Below, in pieces: positions 33,759 to 43,336 of a stretch of 64,000 nt of DNA. The DNA is taken from NCBI GenBank assembly GCA_016718385.1, contig JADKDK010000002.1:744001-808000 (forward strand), read 5' to 3'. A program made the translations under genes and the position numbers. The notes below the pieces were generated by a model, which saw only the letters and a list, made by a program, of their open reading frames with translations, made no database searches and was not told the origin of the DNA. This stretch comes from Gammaproteobacteria bacterium (GTDB lineage Bacteria > Pseudomonadota > Gammaproteobacteria > Pseudomonadales > UBA5518). Position 1 is the first letter of the stretch. The number at the start of each line of letters is the position of its first letter.

Positions 33759-34895
33759 CTATATCGCCTTCTCGTAGATGCGGTAGCGCTTGTACACCTG
33801 GCCGCCGATGGCCTCGATGATGCTGCGCATGCCGGAATTGTCCTCGAGTATCCACGACAGCTCGACTTCGCGAACGCCGCGCGCGCACAACCCCTTGCGC
33901 ACCGCGTCGATCACCATGAAGGCAAGGCCGGGACCGAGCCGCGACTGCTGGAACTTCTTGCGCACGCCCATCAGGGGTACCCGCGCGCTCTGCGGGTGGC
34001 GCACCTTCAGCCCCCACAGCAGGCGCAGCCAGCCCAGCGGCAGCAGGCGCCCGCGCAGCCCGGCGGTCACTTCGTTTATGTTCGGCATCGCCACGATGAA
34101 CGCGGCCGGCTCGCCATCGACCTCGGCGATCTGCACGTAATCGTCCGGCAGAAGCAGCGTCATCAGCTTGCCGACGTCGTTGAACTCCTCCACGGTGAAC
34201 GGCACGAAGCCGTAGTTCTGCGACCAGGCATCGTTGAAAATATCGCGCAGGATCCCCAGTTCGCGCGCCTTGTCGCTGCGCAGCAGCGGGCGCACGCGCA
34301 CATGGCCGGAAATCGAATCCGCTAGCCGGCGCATGACCCGCGGCGCCTCGAAATCGGGCGCGACGCGGTAGGCGAGCAAGTCACGCGCCGGCGCCAGACC
34401 GCAGCCACGCAGCAGCGCGTCGTAGTACGGACGCGCGTGACCCATCATGATCGAGGGCGGCGTGTCGAAGCCCTCCACCAGCAGTCCGCACTCCTCGTTG
34501 ACCGAGAGGTTCAACGGTCCGCGGACGCGACGGGCACCGTGCCCGCGCAGCCACGCCGTCGCCGTCTCCAGCAGCGCCGCGACCACCGCGGGGTCGTCCT
34601 CGGCCTCGATCAGGCCGAAGGATCCGCTCATGTCGTCGTGGTATTCCTGCTGCAAGCGGTCGAACTGGGCGCTGATCCGGCCCACCGCCCGCCCCTGCGC
34701 ATACGCCACCCAGGCCTGCGCGCTGGCGTGGCGCAGGAAGGGATTGCCCCCCCACAGGCGCTCGCGCAATTCCACCTCCAGCGGCGCGACCCAGCGCGGA
34801 TCGCTTGCGTACAGGCGCTGCGGCAGGCGCAGGAAGTCGCGCCTGACGCCGGCGGAGTCTGCCGCCTGAACGGTGATCGGGGGATGGATGGACAT
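33759..34895 (-). CDS. bcerS: Bacterial ceramide synthase-like N-acyltransferase (GNAT fold)
   Basis: 378 residues of the group that includes Caulobacter bCerS, which acylates the amino group of 3-oxosphinganine. N-terminal FLRLPQRLYASDPRWVAPL and GRISAQFD, the central MGHARPYYDALLRGCGLAPARDLLAYRV, and the C-terminal GNAT part (LGPGLAFMVIDAVRKGLCARGVREVELSWILEDN) match my memory of that family. The ATG at 34895 has GGAGG upstream; an in-frame ATG 93 bases earlier is less likely. It shares a 372-base intergenic region with the divergent acyl-AMP ligase. Confidence 0.8.
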   Translation of the reverse strand: MSIHPPITVQAADSAGVRRDFLRLPQRLYASDPRWVAPLEVELRERLWGGNPFLRHASAQAWVAYAQGRAVGRISAQFDRLQQEYHDDMSGSFGLIEAEDDPAVVAALLETATAWLRGHGARRVRGPLNLSVNEECGLLVEGFDTPPSIMMGHARPYYDALLRGCGLAPARDLLAYRVAPDFEAPRVMRRLADSISGHVRVRPLLRSDKARELGILRDIFNDAWSQNYGFVPFTVEEFNDVGKLMTLLLPDDYVQIAEVDGEPAAFIVAMPNINEVTAGLRGRLLPLGWLRLLWGLKVRHPQSARVPLMGVRKKFQQSRLGPGLAFMVIDAVRKGLCARGVREVELSWILEDNSGMRSIIEAIGGQVYKRYRIYEKAI

Positions 34896-35267
34896 GTGCT
34901 GCTGGCGCCTCCGGGACCCGGCCCGCGGGAATCGCCGCGCAGTATACAACCCGCTCCGGGGAGCGGCCCGCGCCGCGTCACTATTCACCCGCGCTGCGCT
35001 TGGACCTCGCGGATTTTCTTCATTGAAATCCGATAATTAGCTGCTAAGGTGGAAGCCGGAAATGCGCCTGACGCGGCCAAATAGTACCACTCGGCGCAGG
35101 TTGATTTGGCGGCGATCCCAACGAAGAATAAGAGGGTGGTCAACGGCTCCAGATGAGTCCCGCCAGTGCGTGGCGGACGGCGGGGACGGGGAGTAGCGCG
35201 AGGTCGTAGCCCGGAGCACCGGGGCGGCGGCCTTCGTGATGGCAAACAACAAGGGAAAGGTAACGTT
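34896..35267. promoter_or_regulatory. Divergent intergenic region between bCerS-like and acyl-AMP ligase genes
   Basis: 372 bases with no credible gene. AT content rises at 35010-35050 and 35095-35140. A weak plus-strand promoter can be drawn: TTGATT (35101-35106), 17-base spacer, AAGAAT (35124-35129), leading to the acyl ligase. A Shine-Dalgarno-like AAGGGAAAGG ends at 35260. The leader between them is long (~140 bases), leaving room for regulation. No riboswitch recognised. Confidence 0.4.
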
Positions 35268-37040
35268 TTGCACACCGAATCCACACCTACCAGACATTCC
35301 CTGCCGTTCCGCGGGGCTGACTTCACCACGCTGGCCGAGGCACTCGACTACGCGGCGGACGGGGAAACCGGCACCAATTTCTACAGCGGCCGCGGCCAGT
35401 TGTACGCCACGCTGTCCTATACGGATTTGCGGGCGCAGTGCCTGGTGCTGGCCCGCAAGTTCACGGGGCTCGGGCTGGTAAAGGGTGACCGGGTTGCGAT
35501 GGTGGCGGAAACGCACCCCGATTTCCTGCGCGTGTTCTTCGCCTGCCAGTATGCCGGGCTGATTCCTGTCGCCCTGCCCGCGACCATCAACCTGGGTGGA
35601 CACCAGAGCTTCGTCTCGCAGCTGCGCGGCCTGATCGAGAACAGCGGCGCGGCAGTCACGATCGCCTCGGAGGCCTTCATGCCCTTCGTGGTCGAGGCGA
35701 CCGAAGGCCTCGAACTGCGCATGATCGGCGAGCCGGCGGAATTCGATGCCCTGCCCGAGAGTCCCGACGCATTGCCGGCCATCGGACCCGACGATGTCTC
35801 GTACCTGCAATACACCTCGGGCAGCACCCGCTTCCCGCGCGGCGTGATCATCACGCACCGCTCGGTGATGAGCAATCTGTCGGGCATCATCGCGCACGGC
35901 GTGAAAATCGGCGAAGGCGATCGCTGCTTCTCGTGGCTGCCCTTCTACCACGACATGGGACTGGTCGGCCTGGTGCTGGTGCCAGTGGCCTCGCAGATGT
36001 CGGTCGACTACATGGACACGCGCGATTTCGCGATGCGCCCGCGCCAGTGGCTGGCCCTGATGTCGCAGACCAAGGCGACGATATCCTTCAGCCCCTCTTT
36101 CGGTTACGAGCTCTGCGCGCGACGCCTGCGCGAGGGCGAAGCCGCGCGCTACGACCTCAGCAACTGGCGCGTCGCCGGCATCGGCGCCGAGATGATCCGC
36201 TGGGAGACGCTCGACCGCTTCGCCGAGGCGCTGGCGCCCGCGGGCTTCGACGCGCGCGCCTTCCTCGCCTGCTACGGCATGGCGGAATGCTCGCTCGCCG
36301 TCAGCTTCGCGCCGCTGTTCACCGGCTACCAGACCGATCGCATCGACCTCGACGAGCTGGCCGACAACGGCAAGGCCCTGCCGGTCGCGCAGGGCGACGA
36401 ATCGAGGCGCACACGCGCTTTCGTGAAATGCGGCAAGCCGCTGCCGGAATACGAGATGGAAATCCGCGACGAACGTGGTGCCCTGCTGCCCGACCGGCAC
36501 ACCGGCACGATATTCGTGCGTGGCCCCAGCGTGATGTCGGGCTACTTCAACGCCCCGCAGGACATCGGCGGCGCACTCAGCGCGGACGGCTGGCTCAACA
36601 CGGGCGACATCGGCTACTCGGTCGAGGGCAGCCTCGTCATCACCGGCCGCCAGAAGGACCTGATCATCATCAACGGCCGCAACATCTGGCCGCAGGATCT
36701 CGAATACCTCGCCGAGCACCAGGACGAGACCCGCGTCGGCGACGCGCTCGCGTTCTCGGTGCCGGGCCCGGAGAGCCGCGAGGTCTGCGTGCTGGTGGTG
36801 CAATGCCGCGAGACGAATGCCAACCGCCGCGCCGCGCTGATCGACCGCCTGACGCGACTGGTGCGCATCGAGATGGGCATCGACTGCTACGTCGAACTGG
36901 TGCCGCCGCACACGCTGCCGCGCACCTCGTCGGGCAAGCTGTCGCGCTCCAAGGCCCGGCAGAACTTCATGGATTCGCACGACCTGGCCGAAGTGGCCGC
37001 CATCGCCGAAGGCATGTCCCTGAAACAGGCCTCGGCCTGA
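35268..37040 (+). CDS. Fatty acyl-AMP ligase / acyl-ACP synthetase
   Basis: 590 residues of the ANL superfamily, fatty-acyl-AMP-ligase type. It would activate a fatty acid and load it on the ACP at 30560. AMP-binding loop YLQYTSGSTRFPRG near residue 185, LPFYHDMGLVG, LACYGMAECSLA, TGDIGY near residue 445 and GRQKDLIIINGRNIWPQD; a C-terminal Lys in SSGKLSRSKARQ. No ATG precedes the conserved N-terminus in frame, so I start at the TTG at 35268 behind AAGGGAAAGG; this is a guess. The NAD-dependent epimerase gene follows after 30 bases. Confidence 0.85.
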   Translation: MHTESTPTRHSLPFRGADFTTLAEALDYAADGETGTNFYSGRGQLYATLSYTDLRAQCLVLARKFTGLGLVKGDRVAMVAETHPDFLRVFFACQYAGLIPVALPATINLGGHQSFVSQLRGLIENSGAAVTIASEAFMPFVVEATEGLELRMIGEPAEFDALPESPDALPAIGPDDVSYLQYTSGSTRFPRGVIITHRSVMSNLSGIIAHGVKIGEGDRCFSWLPFYHDMGLVGLVLVPVASQMSVDYMDTRDFAMRPRQWLALMSQTKATISFSPSFGYELCARRLREGEAARYDLSNWRVAGIGAEMIRWETLDRFAEALAPAGFDARAFLACYGMAECSLAVSFAPLFTGYQTDRIDLDELADNGKALPVAQGDESRRTRAFVKCGKPLPEYEMEIRDERGALLPDRHTGTIFVRGPSVMSGYFNAPQDIGGALSADGWLNTGDIGYSVEGSLVITGRQKDLIIINGRNIWPQDLEYLAEHQDETRVGDALAFSVPGPESREVCVLVVQCRETNANRRAALIDRLTRLVRIEMGIDCYVELVPPHTLPRTSSGKLSRSKARQNFMDSHDLAEVAAIAEGMSLKQASA

Positions 37041-37070
37041 GCCCGCAGCGCGCACCGGCACGCCCCTGAG

Positions 37071-38000
37071 GTGCGCGTCGCGATCACCGGGGCGACCGGG
37101 TTCATCGGTCGCCGCATCGCCTCCCTGCTGGAATCGCCGCAATACCTGGTGCGCGCGCTCGCGCGCGACGCGGCCGCGGCGCGCAGCCTGCTCGCGCCCG
37201 GCGTGGAAATCGTGCCCGGAGACCTCGCCACGCCGCAGGCGCTGCGCGCGCTGGTGCGCGATGCCGACGCCGTGCTGCATCTCGCCGGCGCCGTGCGCGG
37301 CGCCACGCGCGCGGACTTCGATGCTGCCAACGTCGATGGCAGCGCCGCGCTGCTGGCGGCGATGGACGCCGCCGCGCCACGCGCCCGCCTGCTCTTCTTC
37401 TCGTCGCTCGCGGCGCGCGAGCCCGCGCTCTCGCATTACGCCGGCAGCAAGCAGCGCGCGGAACAATTGCTGCTGACGCGCGCCGCCGCGCGCCCCGTCA
37501 CGATCCTGCGCCCGCCGGCGGTCTACGGTCCGGGCGATCGCGAGATGCTGCCGGTGTTCCGCTTCATGGCCCGCACGGGGCGCGCGCCCTGCGCGGGCAA
37601 GGCCGCGGACCGCTTGTCGCTGATATTCGTCGACGACCTCGCGCACGCCGCGCGGGCGTGGCTGGACGCCCCCGCGCTCCCCACGGCTACCTGGAGCCTG
37701 CACGACGGCCACGACGGCGGCTATGACTGGCCCCTGCTGTGCGCGATCGTGGGCGCTGCCTGCGGACGCGAGATCCGCGCCTGGGAGATTCCGCGCGCAC
37801 CGCTGGAGCTGATCGCACGCGGCAACCGCGCGCTGGGCCGCCTGCTGGGACGCTCGCCGATGCTGACGCCGGAAAAACTCCGCGAACTGCGCCACCCCGA
37901 CTGGGTCTGCGACAACAGCGCGATCACCGCCGCACTGCACTGGACGCCCCGCACGCAACTCGCCGAGGGCCTGCGCCTGACGCCCGGCTGGCACGACTGA
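37071..38000 (+). CDS. cerR: NAD(P)-dependent epimerase/reductase, CerR-like
   Basis: 309 residues, GTG start. Extended short-chain dehydrogenase: VAITGATGFIGRRIA at the N-terminus binds NAD(P), FSSLAAREP holds the catalytic Ser, HYAGSKQR holds the Tyr-x3-Lys pair, and RPPAVYGPGDREM is the typical substrate-side motif. In Caulobacter the corresponding gene, CerR, reduces the keto group of 3-oxo-ceramide and sits next to the acyl ligase as here. Sugar epimerase activity is the general alternative. It ends the ceramide block. Confidence 0.78.
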   Translation: MRVAITGATGFIGRRIASLLESPQYLVRALARDAAAARSLLAPGVEIVPGDLATPQALRALVRDADAVLHLAGAVRGATRADFDAANVDGSAALLAAMDAAAPRARLLFFSSLAAREPALSHYAGSKQRAEQLLLTRAAARPVTILRPPAVYGPGDREMLPVFRFMARTGRAPCAGKAADRLSLIFVDDLAHAARAWLDAPALPTATWSLHDGHDGGYDWPLLCAIVGAACGREIRAWEIPRAPLELIARGNRALGRLLGRSPMLTPEKLRELRHPDWVCDNSAITAALHWTPRTQLAEGLRLTPGWHD

Positions 38001-38300
38001 GCAGCACCGGAGTTGCCGCGGTGCGCCGCGAAGGACAGCCATGCGTTCAACTGCGGCGCGGGATCGACGGCGCATTACAACCCGGTCAGGGTCCGGCTCG
38101 AGCGTAGTCTCGCGGTCAGCGCGAGCGACAGGAAGCGCCGCGTATCTGGCGCCTATCGGCTTGATTTCTGTCAACTTTTTTTACATTTCCGCCTTCCGTC
38201 GACGCGCCGCCCGGGAGGAAGCATATGATTATCCCGTCGTTTTGTTGCCGGGCACGCAACTTGCTTCACTCAGTGAAAACCACCCAACGACAAAAAACCG
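38001..38300. promoter_or_regulatory. Intergenic region with a possible promoter
   Basis: 300 bases without a convincing gene. A plausible plus-strand promoter is TTGATT (38161-38166), a 15-base spacer and TACATT (38182-38187), in the only AT-rich patch. A strong ribosome site GGGAGGAAG before an ATG at 38225 opens a short frame that runs into the next gene in another phase; I do not call it a gene, but it could be a leader peptide. Confidence 0.35.
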
Positions 38301-38483
38301 ATGACGTACTGCCGGGCCGGCGAGCCAAATCCATTCAACTTCCGCTCGGACCGCTTCTGCCAGATCAACGGACAATGGTTCTTCGTCACGCGCGAAAAGA
38401 CGCAGGAAGGACCCTACCCGTCCCGCGACCAGGCCAGTGCCGGCGCCGAACGCTACATCGCGCGCATGCAGGGGCGGAACTGA
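38301..38483 (+). CDS. DUF6316-type small protein
   Basis: 60 residues: FNFRSDRFCQINGQWFFVTREK followed by QEGPYPSRDQASAGAERYIARM. This RFF-x-NG-x-W-F-TRE-x-x-x-GP pattern is a short conserved domain of unknown function found widely in gammaproteobacteria, which supports a real gene despite the weak ribosome site. It supports the taxonomic reading of the window. No known role. Confidence 0.65.
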   Translation: MTYCRAGEPNPFNFRSDRFCQINGQWFFVTREKTQEGPYPSRDQASAGAERYIARMQGRN

Positions 38484-38565
38484 TCGCGAAGCCCCCGCTC
38501 CCCGGCCGCGCACCGGCGCATCGAGCGCCAGCCATCGCGCGCCCTGCAACCGGCGCATCCCGCCC

Positions 38566-39357
38566 ATGAACGCGCCACCCGAGCTTCCCACGGACCGCTA
38601 CCAGCAGCGCAAGTCCCGCTTCGGGCGCTGCCTCACGGTCTACGGCCGCAAGACCGTCCTCGAGGCGCTGCAGGCCGAAGGTGTTGCCTGCGAGCGATTG
38701 CACCTGGCGAAGAGCAACAAGCCCGCCGCGCTGCTCGACGAGATCGAGGCACTCGCGCGTGCGCAAGGGGCGGAAATCGTGCGGCACGAGCGCGCGGAGC
38801 TCGCCCGCATCTCGCGCCACGCGCGCGAGGACCAGGGGGTGGCGGCCGACCTGCGCACGCCGGGCTACCGCCAGCTCGCCGAACTGATGCCGCTGGCGCC
38901 GGCGGCGGGCGCCGCGCTGCTCGCGGTCGATGGCGTCACCAACCCGCAGAACCTCGGCATGCTGATCCGCTCGGCGGCCGCCGGCGGCTGCCAGGGCATC
39001 GTGCTGCCGCGCCGTGGCGGCTGCGACATCTGTCCGCTGGTGATCAAGGCGAGCGCGGGGACGGTGTTCCGCGCGCCGCTGCTGCGCTGCGACAGCCTGC
39101 CCGAGGCACTGGCGCAACTGCGCGGTTGCGGCTGGAAGATCAGCATCCTCGACGGCCACGCGCGCCGCAGCCTGTTCGATCCTCTCGAGGACGGGGCGCG
39201 GGTGTTCGTGCTGGGCGGCGAGACCGCGGGGGTCAGCCCCGCCGTGCGCGAGCTCGCCGACGAACACCTGCGCATCCCGATGGCCAACGGCGTCGAATCG
39301 CTGAACGTGGCCGTGACCGCCGCGCTGGTGGCATTCCGCGCGCGGCTCGGCCGCTGA
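38566..39357 (+). CDS. TrmH/SpoU-family RNA methyltransferase
   Basis: 263 residues. An N-terminal substrate-binding domain (CLTVYGRKTVLEAL, residues ~20-95) is followed by the SPOUT knotted domain: LLAVDGVTNPQNLGMLIRSA near residue 125, FVLGGETAGVSPAV near residue 210 and IPMANGVESLNVAVTAALV near the end, which binds AdoMet. Such enzymes 2'-O-methylate ribose in rRNA or tRNA; RlmB is the best-known relative, but this one is not clearly RlmB. Start chosen at 38566, as the domain begins soon after. Confidence 0.85.
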   Translation: MNAPPELPTDRYQQRKSRFGRCLTVYGRKTVLEALQAEGVACERLHLAKSNKPAALLDEIEALARAQGAEIVRHERAELARISRHAREDQGVAADLRTPGYRQLAELMPLAPAAGAALLAVDGVTNPQNLGMLIRSAAAGGCQGIVLPRRGGCDICPLVIKASAGTVFRAPLLRCDSLPEALAQLRGCGWKISILDGHARRSLFDPLEDGARVFVLGGETAGVSPAVRELADEHLRIPMANGVESLNVAVTAALVAFRARLGR

Positions 39358-39368
39358 ATACCCGGCCG

Positions 39369-40544
39369 TCAGCGGCTCAGGTACCCCATCGCATCTTCCA
39401 TGCCCTTGAGCGTCATCGGGAACATGCGGTCCTCGACCAGGCGCCGCGTGATGTCGACCGATTGCGAGAACTCCCAGTGCGCCTCGGTGACCGGGTTCAG
39501 CCAGACCAGCTTGGCATAGGTCGCGGCGACGCGACGCATCCACTGCTCGCCCGATTCCTCGTTCCAGTGCTCGATGCTGCCGCCGGGCTGAAGGATCTCG
39601 TAGGGTGACATCGAGGCGTCGCCGACGAAGATCACCTTGTAGTCGTGCGGATACTTGTGGAGGATGTCGATGGTCGGGATCTTCTCGCTCTGGCGCCGGA
39701 TGTTGTTGCGCCACACCGAGTCGTAGATGAAATTGTGGAAGTAGAAATACTCCATGTGCTTGAACTCGGTGCGCGCGGCCGAGAACAGCTGTTCGCAGGT
39801 GCGCACGTGCGGGTCCATGGAGCCGCCGACGTCGAAGAACAGCAGCACCTTCACCGTGTTGTGCCGCTCGGGCACCATCTTCAGCTCGAGCAGGCCGGCA
39901 TTCTTCGCGGTGGAGCGGATGGTGTCGGGCATGTCGAGTTCATCGGCAGCGCCGCTGCGCGCGAACTTGCGCAGCCGCCTGAGCGCGAGCTTGATGTTGC
40001 GCGTGCCCAGCTCGACGGAATCATCGAGGTTCCTGAATTCGCGCTTCTCCCAGACCTTGACCGCGCGCCCCTGGCCACCCTCGGTACCGACGCGGATGCC
40101 TTCCGGGTTGTAGCCCCCGGAGCCGAACGGCGAGGTGCCGCCGGTGCCGATCCACTTGTTGCCGCCCTGGTGACGCTCCTTCTGCTCGGCGAGACGCTTC
40201 CTGAATTCCTCGATCAGCTTGTCGAGACCGCCCAGCGACTGGATCTTCGCCTTTTCTTCCTCGCTGAGGAACTTCTCGAATTCCTTGCGCAGCCACTCGT
40301 CCGGGATCAGCGCGTCGAGGAGGTCATCGAACGTCTCGATGTCCTTGAAATAGGCCGCGAACGCACGATCGAACTTGTCGAAGTACTTCTCGTCCTTCAC
40401 CAGCACCGCGCGACTCAGGTAATAGAACGCGTCGACGTCGGCAAAAGCGAGGCGCTGGCGCAGCGCGCCCAGCAGATCCAGGTATTCCCGGATCGAGACC
40501 GGCACGCCGCCGTTGCGCAGGCCGTGGAAGAAATTGAGGAGCAT
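39369..40544 (-). CDS. VWA domain (CoxE-like) protein paired with a MoxR ATPase
   Basis: 391 residues. The C-terminal half is a von Willebrand A domain with the metal-ion site LLFFDVGGSMD (DxGxS form); the N-terminal half is helical with a charged segment. MoxR-VWA pairs act as chaperone-like systems that insert metals or remodel complexes. It follows the MoxR gene by 32 bases on the same strand. Both are common in Pseudomonadales genomes; the client is not known from sequence. Confidence 0.85.
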   Translation of the reverse strand: MLLNFFHGLRNGGVPVSIREYLDLLGALRQRLAFADVDAFYYLSRAVLVKDEKYFDKFDRAFAAYFKDIETFDDLLDALIPDEWLRKEFEKFLSEEEKAKIQSLGGLDKLIEEFRKRLAEQKERHQGGNKWIGTGGTSPFGSGGYNPEGIRVGTEGGQGRAVKVWEKREFRNLDDSVELGTRNIKLALRRLRKFARSGAADELDMPDTIRSTAKNAGLLELKMVPERHNTVKVLLFFDVGGSMDPHVRTCEQLFSAARTEFKHMEYFYFHNFIYDSVWRNNIRRQSEKIPTIDILHKYPHDYKVIFVGDASMSPYEILQPGGSIEHWNEESGEQWMRRVAATYAKLVWLNPVTEAHWEFSQSVDITRRLVEDRMFPMTLKGMEDAMGYLSR

Positions 40545-40576
40545 CGCGAACAGCCCTGCCCTGCCTGCGTGCCGGC

Positions 40577-41425
40577 CTAGCGCCGGCTCTCGCGCCGGTG
40601 CATGAACGCCAGGCGCTCGAGCAGGTGCACGTCCTGCTCGTTCTTGACCAGCGCGCCGTAGAGCGGCGGAATGGCCTTCGTCGTATCGTGGTTCTTCAGC
40701 ACCTCCTCGGGGATGTCGTCGGCCATCAGCAGTTTCAGCCAGTCGATCAGCTCCGAGGTCGAGGGTTTCTTCTTCAGTCCGGGCACGCTGCGCACGTCGA
40801 AGAATATGTCCAGCGCATCGCTCACGAGCTCGCGCTTGATGCCGGGATAGTGCACGTCGACGATGCGCATCATCGTCTCGCGGTCGGGGAAACTGATGAA
40901 GTGGAAGAAGCAGCGGCGCAGGAAGGCGTCCGGCAGCTCCTTCTCGTTGTTGCTGGTGATCACCACGATCGGGCGCTGGCGCGCGCGCACGGTCCGCCCG
41001 GTCTCGTAGACATGGAACTCCATGCGGTCGAGCTCGAGCAGCAGGTCGTTCGGGAACTCGATGTCCGCCTTGTCGATCTCGTCGATCAGCAGCACCGCCT
41101 GCTCGGGCGCGTCGAAGGCCTCCCACAGCTTGCCCTTGCGGATGTAGTTGGCGATGTCGTGCACCTTCGCGTCGCCGAGCTGCGAGTCGCGCAGCCGCGA
41201 GACCGCGTCGTATTCGTAGAGGCCCTGCTGCGCCTTGGTGGTCGACTTGATGTGCCACTGGATCAGCGGCTTGCCCAGCGCGATGGCGACCTCCTCGGCC
41301 AGCAGCGTCTTGCCCGTTCCCGGCTCGCCCTTGATCAGCAGCGGACGCTGCAGCGTGACCGCGGCATTGACCGCCATCTGCAGATCCGCCGTGGCGACGT
41401 AACGTTCGGTACCCTTGAAACTCAT
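40577..41425 (-). CDS. MoxR-family AAA+ ATPase
   Basis: 282 residues. Walker A IKGEPGTGKTLLAEE near residue 45, Walker B VLLIDEIDKAD, sensor 1 IVVITSNNEKELPDAFLRRCFFHF with the Arg finger. Works with the VWA protein encoded immediately downstream. The ATG at 41425 is chosen, as the conserved FKGTERYVAT begins there. Divergent from cysK, leaving 217 bases with no recognised element besides likely promoters. Confidence 0.9.
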   Translation of the reverse strand: MSFKGTERYVATADLQMAVNAAVTLQRPLLIKGEPGTGKTLLAEEVAIALGKPLIQWHIKSTTKAQQGLYEYDAVSRLRDSQLGDAKVHDIANYIRKGKLWEAFDAPEQAVLLIDEIDKADIEFPNDLLLELDRMEFHVYETGRTVRARQRPIVVITSNNEKELPDAFLRRCFFHFISFPDRETMMRIVDVHYPGIKRELVSDALDIFFDVRSVPGLKKKPSTSELIDWLKLLMADDIPEEVLKNHDTTKAIPPLYGALVKNEQDVHLLERLAFMHRRESRR

Positions 41426-41642
41426 TCGATCCGACTCCGCATCAGTGGCTGCGCGTGCGCGCCGCAGCGCGCATCCCGCCGCGCAGTCTAAACGAAAACC
41501 GGCCGGCGACGGACTGTCCAAAGCGCTCATCGCGCACCGCGATTGCGCTCAGGCGCGCGTGGACTTGCCCGGGCGCCGGTAGTAGCCTTGAGCGCCCGGT
41601 CGCTGGACCGCAAAAGCACATTCCGAGCAGAGGAACGCCGCG

Positions 41643-42617
<975 letters not shown>

Positions 42618-42623
42618 ATCGGC

Positions 42624-43067
42624 TCAGGGGCGATCGCGGCCGCTGCTGCGGTCGCGGATGTCGACCGTGCGCAGCTTCGCTGCGCGAGGCGAGGGATTGG
42701 CCGGCGCCTGCGGCACCGCAGCGGGACGCCGGCTGGCCACCAGCCAGTACCACAGCGCACGCAGCACCCAGGCCGCGAGCACCGCGCCGATCACGAACAG
42801 CAGCAGGCGCACGCCGAGCAGCGGCCCGATACCGCCTTCCTCGACGGTGAGCAGCTCGAATGCAACGATGAAGATCGCCGGTGCGAGGTAGTTGCCCTCG
42901 GCATCCACGCTGCCCGGCGTCAGCAGCAACACCGCCGTCACCGCGCGCAGCGGATCCTTGATCCAGGACCACCAGCGCGCGCTCAGGCCCCACAGCGCAA
43001 ACATGACCACCGCGCACGCGAGCAGGTAGAGCGACCACGCGAGCGCGTAATCGGAGGCATTCATCAC
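42624..43067 (-). CDS. Small membrane protein, unknown function
   Basis: 147 residues with three or four membrane segments (LAWSLYLLACAVVMFALWG, the APAIFIVAFELL region, LLGVRLLLFVIGAVLAAWVL) and a basic, Pro/Arg-rich cytoplasmic tail. ATGA overlap with ycgL, so it belongs to the recR-rnd-ycgL transcript. The same gene order is common in Pseudomonas relatives. No function can be assigned. Confidence 0.75.
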   Translation of the reverse strand: MMNASDYALAWSLYLLACAVVMFALWGLSARWWSWIKDPLRAVTAVLLLTPGSVDAEGNYLAPAIFIVAFELLTVEEGGIGPLLGVRLLLFVIGAVLAAWVLRALWYWLVASRRPAAVPQAPANPSPRAAKLRTVDIRDRSSGRDRP

Positions 43068-43336
43068 GTCGCGTCCCTGCCCTGCACCCGCAGCGTCTCC
43101 GGCAATGGCGGCATCTGCAGATAATAGCCCTGTTCACGGATGGCGCGCAGGACCTCGGCCGCGCTGGTTCGCGCCAGGCGCCGTTGCGGCGTCAGTACCA
43201 GCGTCATCGCGCGCTCGGTGCCGCCGAGCTCGCGCTGCAAGGCCTCGGGCACACGGCTCAGGCCCTCGTGGTGATCGACGTAGAGATAGGTGTCCGGATT
43301 GCGGCGCGAACGGTATACCGCGCAGATGGATTTCAT
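43064..43336 (-). CDS. ycgL: YcgL domain protein
   Basis: 90 residues starting MKSICAVYRSRRNPDTYLYV, a near-exact YcgL signature, with GYYLQMPPLPE near the end. Small alpha/beta protein conserved in gammaproteobacteria, often beside RNase D; exact function unsettled. The ATG overlaps the rnd stop (43333-43336), and its own stop overlaps the next gene. Confidence 0.92.
   Translation of the reverse strand: MKSICAVYRSRRNPDTYLYVDHHEGLSRVPEALQRELGGTERAMTLVLTPQRRLARTSAAEVLRAIREQGYYLQMPPLPETLRVQGRDAT

Noticed and set aside
34985..38174. Very long open frames opposite real genes (for example over the acyl ligase, the ABC exporter, dnaE, uvrB and bamA-rseP)
   Set aside because: They have low-complexity Arg/Ala/Gly-rich translations, no motifs and sit exactly antisense to clear genes; they reflect high GC at third positions.
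38041..38569. Short frames at 38041-38304 and 38225-38569, the latter with a strong ribosome site
   Set aside because: The peptides resemble no protein and the second mostly overlaps the DUF6316 gene in another phase. At most a leader peptide.
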